Positions 59,912 to 64,000 of a stretch of DNA of 64,000 nt are shown piece after piece. Origin of the DNA: Panax quinquefolius (Eukaryota > Streptophyta > Magnoliopsida > Apiales > Araliaceae); the NCBI GenBank assembly GCA_020205615.1, contig CM035167.1:135856568-135920567 (forward strand). Direction: 5' to 3'. Numbering within the stretch: position 1 is the first letter of the stretch; every line of letters begins with the position of its first letter. Under the pieces are notes generated by a model, which was not told the DNA's origin, ran no database searches, and saw nothing but the letters and a program-made list of their open reading frames with translations. The position numbers and the translations under genes are program-made.

Positions 59912-60813
59912 AGGAGGGAGATCTGGAGATCTGCGCGAGGGAGGAATGAGAGGTAGTGAAGAAGAATTTGGAGATCTAGATCTAGAGAAGGAGGAACATT
60001 TTAATTTTGATTATTGAATTAAAATTCTCTCTAATTATTTACTAAATATACATATATGTAAATTTACTAAATATACTAAATATTTTAATTTGATTTTTTT
60101 TAATATTTTAGTAATTTTTTTAATTAGTATTTTTAATATTTGATGTAAATATGTATTTTTTTAATTAGTATTTTTTAATAAATATTTTAATATTTTGACT
60201 TCATGTGGCAGCCACGTCATCAAATATGTTTTGAATTTTAGTATTTTGACTTCCATGTATAAAGCGTGCGCGTCGCAAAAATACGTCCAGGTTATCAACT
60301 CCGTTTATCTATTTTGATGACTTGTTAGCAATGAAGATAGGTGACCTCAAAAATATAACGTTAAGGGTATTTTTGGACAAAAAAAAATATAAGGTGCTCG
60401 GTAGAAGGGTCATTTTTGGACCTTATCCCAATAGATGTGTTATGATATATGTAATTATAAGTTATTTATTTTATTTAAATTTTGATCGTGACGTATGTAC
60501 ATATATGAGATATAGAAAAATAATTTCATTTTAATTTATTTTATCTTGTAGGATATACTTTCACGTTGATCGCAGTTTAAAATTTTCAAAATATTTATCA
60601 ATATATATATTATTTTTCTTTCTTTTTTATAATCCTTAAATTCCATTTCAAGAGTCTCTTTTTTTTTTAGTTGTAGTGAAAGAAAAAATTAGTATTTTGA
60701 TAGTAATTTATATTTTATATTTTTATTATGATGTGTCACAATAATTCGATTTGAACTACAGTAAAATACATAAGTAAAGAAAGATTAATGTTAGTATTAT
60801 TTATTGAAAAAAA

Positions 60814-60839
60814 ATATATATATATATATATATATATAT
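60814..60839. repeat. (AT)n microsatellite
   Basis: About 13 AT dinucleotides. Confidence 0.9.
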
Positions 60840-60954
60840 TTACTTTTAAAATTTATTAAAAGAGAAAAGAGAAAATGAACTAGTCAAAGAATCAGCAGTC
60901 CCAATATGTAAGTCACACTAAATCCAATGAGTCACCAATGTGTCAAATGAGGAA

Positions 60955-62225
60955 ATTTTTGTTAGGACTAAAGAAATTTGAATCCTATACTTTATTCTCT
61001 ATTTATTTTTATACCTCAAATTTAAAATAGTGTCTAAGTACATTTCAAATTTTATTATACGTAACAAAACGCACACTTTCTTCATTTAATCGGTTAAAAA
61101 TGACCGGCTAAGGCTGTAACACAAGTTTGAGGTGCAAATTGTCTTTTAGTCTTAAAAATTGGCAAAAATAATTAATTTTAAATAAAATAAAATAATTTTA
61201 AAATAATTAATTTTAAATAAAATAATTAATTTTAAAATAAAATTATTAAAAAAATAAAATCAATATAAATATTTAGAATTAATGATTAATAATTAATTTC
61301 TTTTAAATAATATTGTATTACAACAGAATTTTTTGAAAACAGATTTTTTGTAAAAATTTTGTTTTTACAAATTTTTTTTTTACAAAAATATGTTTTACAA
61401 AAATTGTAAAATAAAATTGTGTTTTACAAAATTGTAAAATATAATTTTTTTTACAAAATTGTGTTTAAAAATATTTTTAAAAAACTTGTAAAATAAAATT
61501 TGTTTTTAAAAACAAAACAGAATTTAAATTCTGTTTTTAGACATTTTTTAAAAAATTCTGTTTTTACAAAAAATTCAGTTTTTAAAAAATATTGTTTTAA
61601 AAAATTGTTTTTAAAAACAAAAACAGAAATTTTTTTAACTTGTAAAATAAAATTCTGTTTTTGAAAAATTCTATTTTAAAAAAAAGTCTATTTTTAAAAT
61701 TTTTGTTTTACAGAATTTTGTTTTTAAAAACAAAATAGAATTTTTTTTATGTGGCAAAAATGAATTTTTACAAGTAAATGTTTTTTTTAACCGAATGATT
61801 AATAATTAATTTTAAAATAAAAATAAAATAATTATTTTACAAGTTAATGATTAATTATTAATGATTAATTCTAAATATTTATTTTAATTTTATTATTTTA
61901 ATTATTTTATTTTAAAAGCAATTATTTTATTTTATTTTTAAAATTAATTATTTTTTAAAATTTAATTATTTTAAAATTATTTTATTTTATTTAAAATTAA
62001 TTATTTTTGCCAATTTTAAAACTAAAAGACAATTTGAACCCCAAACTTAAATATATTATTCTTTAACCTGCCGCTTTCATGGCTGTTAAGTGAAGAAAGT
62101 GTGTGTTGTTACGTATATAATAAAGCCAAAACAGGTTTTAGACATCTTTTTAAATTTAAAGGTGTAAAAATAAATAGAGAATAATTGGGGTTGAAATTGT
62201 TTTTTAGACTTTTGTTAGCTAATAG
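60955..62225. mobile_element. Large foldback element (about 1.2 kb)
   Basis: The two halves are imperfect inverted copies: TATTCTCTATTTATTTTTA near 60999 against the complement near 62160-62180; ACACACTTTCTTCA-type sequence near 61072 and 62090; CAAATTGTCTTTTAG near 61136 and 62022; GGCAAAAATAATTAATTTTA near 61161 and 61990-62010. The centre (61320-61800) is a mass of TTTTTAAAAACAAAACAGAA-like short inverted repeats. No coding content. The exact ends and target duplication are unclear. Confidence 0.7.
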
Positions 62226-62862
62226 AACTATTTTGAGGAACCAAATTCGGTTAATGTGATATGAAAATTTTCAAATAATTAAGCAATTGTATACGAAAAT
62301 TTTAAGAATTAATAAAATTCTAAACTATCATAATTAATAATTATGTGAAATTAGAATTTATTAAATATCAATATTTTTTAAATTCAGATATATAGAAGAA
62401 TAAATGAATTAACTAATAACTTTCTTCAAATGCATTATTATTTTAAGAATGAGATTTTATTTTATTTTAACAATTTCTTTTTTTTCTTTTTTTTTTTTTT
62501 TGTGGGGGTAGGGGGGGTGGGGGGTGTGGGGTGGGTGGAGAGGGAAGAGCTTGTTTGGTGCAGACATTCCACTAAATAAAAGTACGTAGAAATAAATATG
62601 TGTCCTATTTAGTTAGTTTGGCACCAAACTTGCAAAAAAAAAAAAAAAGAAGGTTTGGTTGCTTCATGGACAAGTAAGAACACAATTATTTATAGGTCCA
62701 AAATATCAACTTGGGGTCAGCAGGAGTAATTATTTTGGTCCCATCTCAGAAGAGTAAATAGAAATAAGATTATATTTTATTTTGTGGTCCTTCTGTGCTT
62801 TAGCACAAATTAATTGCAAAATTAATATGATCACCTTTAGGCACAATTATATATGTAGACTA

Positions 62863-62864
<2 letters not shown>
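62226..62864. other. Intergenic DNA with G-rich tract
   Basis: No gene recognised. A poly-T run (about 62477-62501) is followed by the G-rich tract annotated separately; a poly-A run lies at about 62633-62648. Confidence 0.4.
62503..62543 (+). other. G-rich tract with quadruplex potential
   Basis: Six runs of three or more G within about 40 bases (GGGGG, GGGGGGG, GGGGGG, GGGG, GGG...) separated by TA, T, TGT-like spacers. Confidence 0.7.
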
Positions 62865-62909
<45 letters not shown>

Positions 62910-63705
62910 AGTTCTTAGCGATATGTTCTTTATAGTCTTGTCATATGTACAATCTGTCAAGCCTTTTGGTAGTTGATAAAAACTTATTGGAATTTGAGAT
63001 TGAAACATAAATATCAGAAAATACAGACACATCTGTCAAGAACTTTTATTTTAATATGAGGGGACACCATATGGTCGGCGTGTTGTCGGTTTGTTTAACT
63101 AAAAGCGAATTTTAATATTAAATATACGGCCAATAAAATTGACATAAAAAAACGTATAAAAAAAAAAAAAAATAATAAAAAAAAATCCAAAAATACAAGA
63201 CCTCTCTTCGGCAAAAAAAAAAAAAAAAAATAATCTAATTTAGTCGAAACAAGTTTCTTATTGTAAAAAAAAAAATTTCAATCTCTCTCTACTCTCTCTC
63301 TCAGTAAATAAAGGCATGCAAACTGCATATATATATATAAAATTTTCATGTCTCAGAGACTAGGACATGCCGTAGAGAGAGATAGTCGAGAGATTGAAAT
63401 TTTTTTTTTAGCCGTCAATTGTTACTATTATTAGATTTTTTTTTTAACAATGTCGTAAGAGCTTGTTTATATATTTTTTTTTTTTTTTTACATGTCGCAA
63501 ATTTCTTGTATTATTTAATATTAAAATTCATTTTAGTTAAACAAACCGACAACATATCGACTATGGTGGGGTCCTCATATTAAAATAAAGTTTGCATAAA
63601 GTTGTATTGTATATTTATGTTTCAATCTACTCTTCCAATGTTTTTATCAACGGTCCCAAAAGGGGTAAGTCAGATAAAGATCCATAAGAACCTACATATG
63701 GGTAG

Positions 63706-63747
<42 letters not shown>
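62865..63747. mobile_element. (TA)n-flanked foldback element
   Basis: A large imperfect palindrome lies between (AT)n tracts at 62865-62907 and 63709-63747. Matching arm blocks: TTATTTTAATATGAGG near 63047 and its complement near 63574; TGTTGTCGGTTTGTTTAACT near 63082 and its complement near 63536-63556; GATTGAAACATAAATAT near 62999 and its complement near 63612. The loop contains a second inverted repeat (AAATTTCAATCTCTCTCTAC near 63272; GAGATTGAAATTTT near 63390) and symmetrical poly-A/poly-T runs. No coding content. Confidence 0.75.
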
Positions 63748-63766
<19 letters not shown>

Positions 63767-63767
63767 G
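63747..63767. repeat. (GA)n microsatellite
   Basis: About ten GA units directly after the (AT)n tract. A CT-rich stretch with CCGATGCTCTC repeated follows at 63897-63985. Confidence 0.85.
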
Positions 63768-64000
63768 GAAGTTCTTAAACGGACCAATTTGAGCGGACTA
63801 GCAACAGACCAAGGTAAAAAAATGGCAAAAAAGCACGCGGGTCACAAAATGGGTTAAAAGATGAGGCGGGTCACAAAAAAAAAGGCTACTGCCGATTCCC
63901 TCTCTCTCTCTCTCCCCGATGCTCTCCTCTCTCTCTCTTTCTCGCCGATGCTCTCTCCCAAATCCTGTCGTTTCTCTCTCCCCGATTCTGAGTAGTTTGA

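Larger units (their letters stand above)
58673..60439. mobile_element. Pack-MULE-like element carrying gene fragments
   Basis: AATAGATGTG occurs at 58673-58682 and 60430-60439, a perfect 10-bp direct repeat, bracketing 58683-60429 (1747 bp). The element's ends are inverted copies, GGGATAAGGTCCAAAAAT, with weaker inverted similarity further in (TCCAAAA(A)TAC, TTAACGTTA). Target size and long imperfect arms fit Mutator-like elements. The outer parts are AT-rich, the middle (59110-59470 and 59790-59930) is GC-rich with protein-like reading frames. No transposase was found, so it is non-autonomous. Confidence 0.8.

Overview
The window is nuclear DNA of a flowering plant, most likely a eudicot. 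It is AT-rich. Its one intact gene has six exons with GT-AG introns and encodes a plant-type arginyl-tRNA--protein transferase (ATE1, 944-8647). Nearly everything else is transposable-element DNA: Ty3/gypsy LTR retrotransposons of the chromovirus type, Stowaway-like MITEs, foldback elements and a Mutator-like element that carries gene fragments. No tRNA, rRNA or CRISPR was found.

Layout. 1-535: relics of LTRs. 536-10033: ATE1 with flanks; intron 4 holds a MITE and a MITE cluster lies downstream. 11082-11476: a (TA)n-flanked foldback element. 12011-14472: a solo LTR of family A with a perfect 5-bp target duplication. 14771-18025: a 5' LTR of family A, a primer-binding site and a truncated gag. 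18026-18472: a decayed host-like gene piece. 18473-56682: a 38-kb nest of LTR elements. 56683-58672: unannotated DNA. 58683-60429: a Pack-MULE-like element. 60955-62225 and 62865-63747: two large foldback elements. The window ends in simple repeats.

Three related LTR families (called A, B and C here) can be told apart. All begin near TGTAAGACCCC and end near GGGG(C/T)(C/G/A)(T/A)(C/T)ACA. A is about 2.4 kb, B about 3.9 kb, C about 2.6-2.8 kb. Target-site duplications allow part of the nest to be unpicked: a minus-strand B LTR (18473-21721 plus 55987-56682, ATTGT) was entered by an A element (21722-55986, ACCAG). The 3' LTR of that A element was entered by B sequence (38282-55652, TAATA). A 13.5-kb stretch inside that B sequence (39453-52991) appears inverted, and a C element (46620-51587) sits inside a further B LTR.

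The most unusual part is 29379-37786. It is a tandem series of B LTRs separated by internal domains of only about 330 bp. Each internal domain keeps a primer-binding site, a leader and a polypurine tract, but the coding region has collapsed to a 36-residue reading frame that joins the start of gag to the end of pol. This looks like a non-autonomous derivative that depended on proteins from relatives like the A/C elements, whose gag, protease, RT and integrase remnants lie at 17330-18025, 24364-26089, 28760-29380 and 49228-51554. The B LTRs also carry hairpin-forming minisatellites and a recurring short ORF pair.

Many differences between otherwise near-identical copies are small indels at CAG/CTG sites, so some frameshifts may be sequencing artefacts at methylated cytosines rather than real decay.
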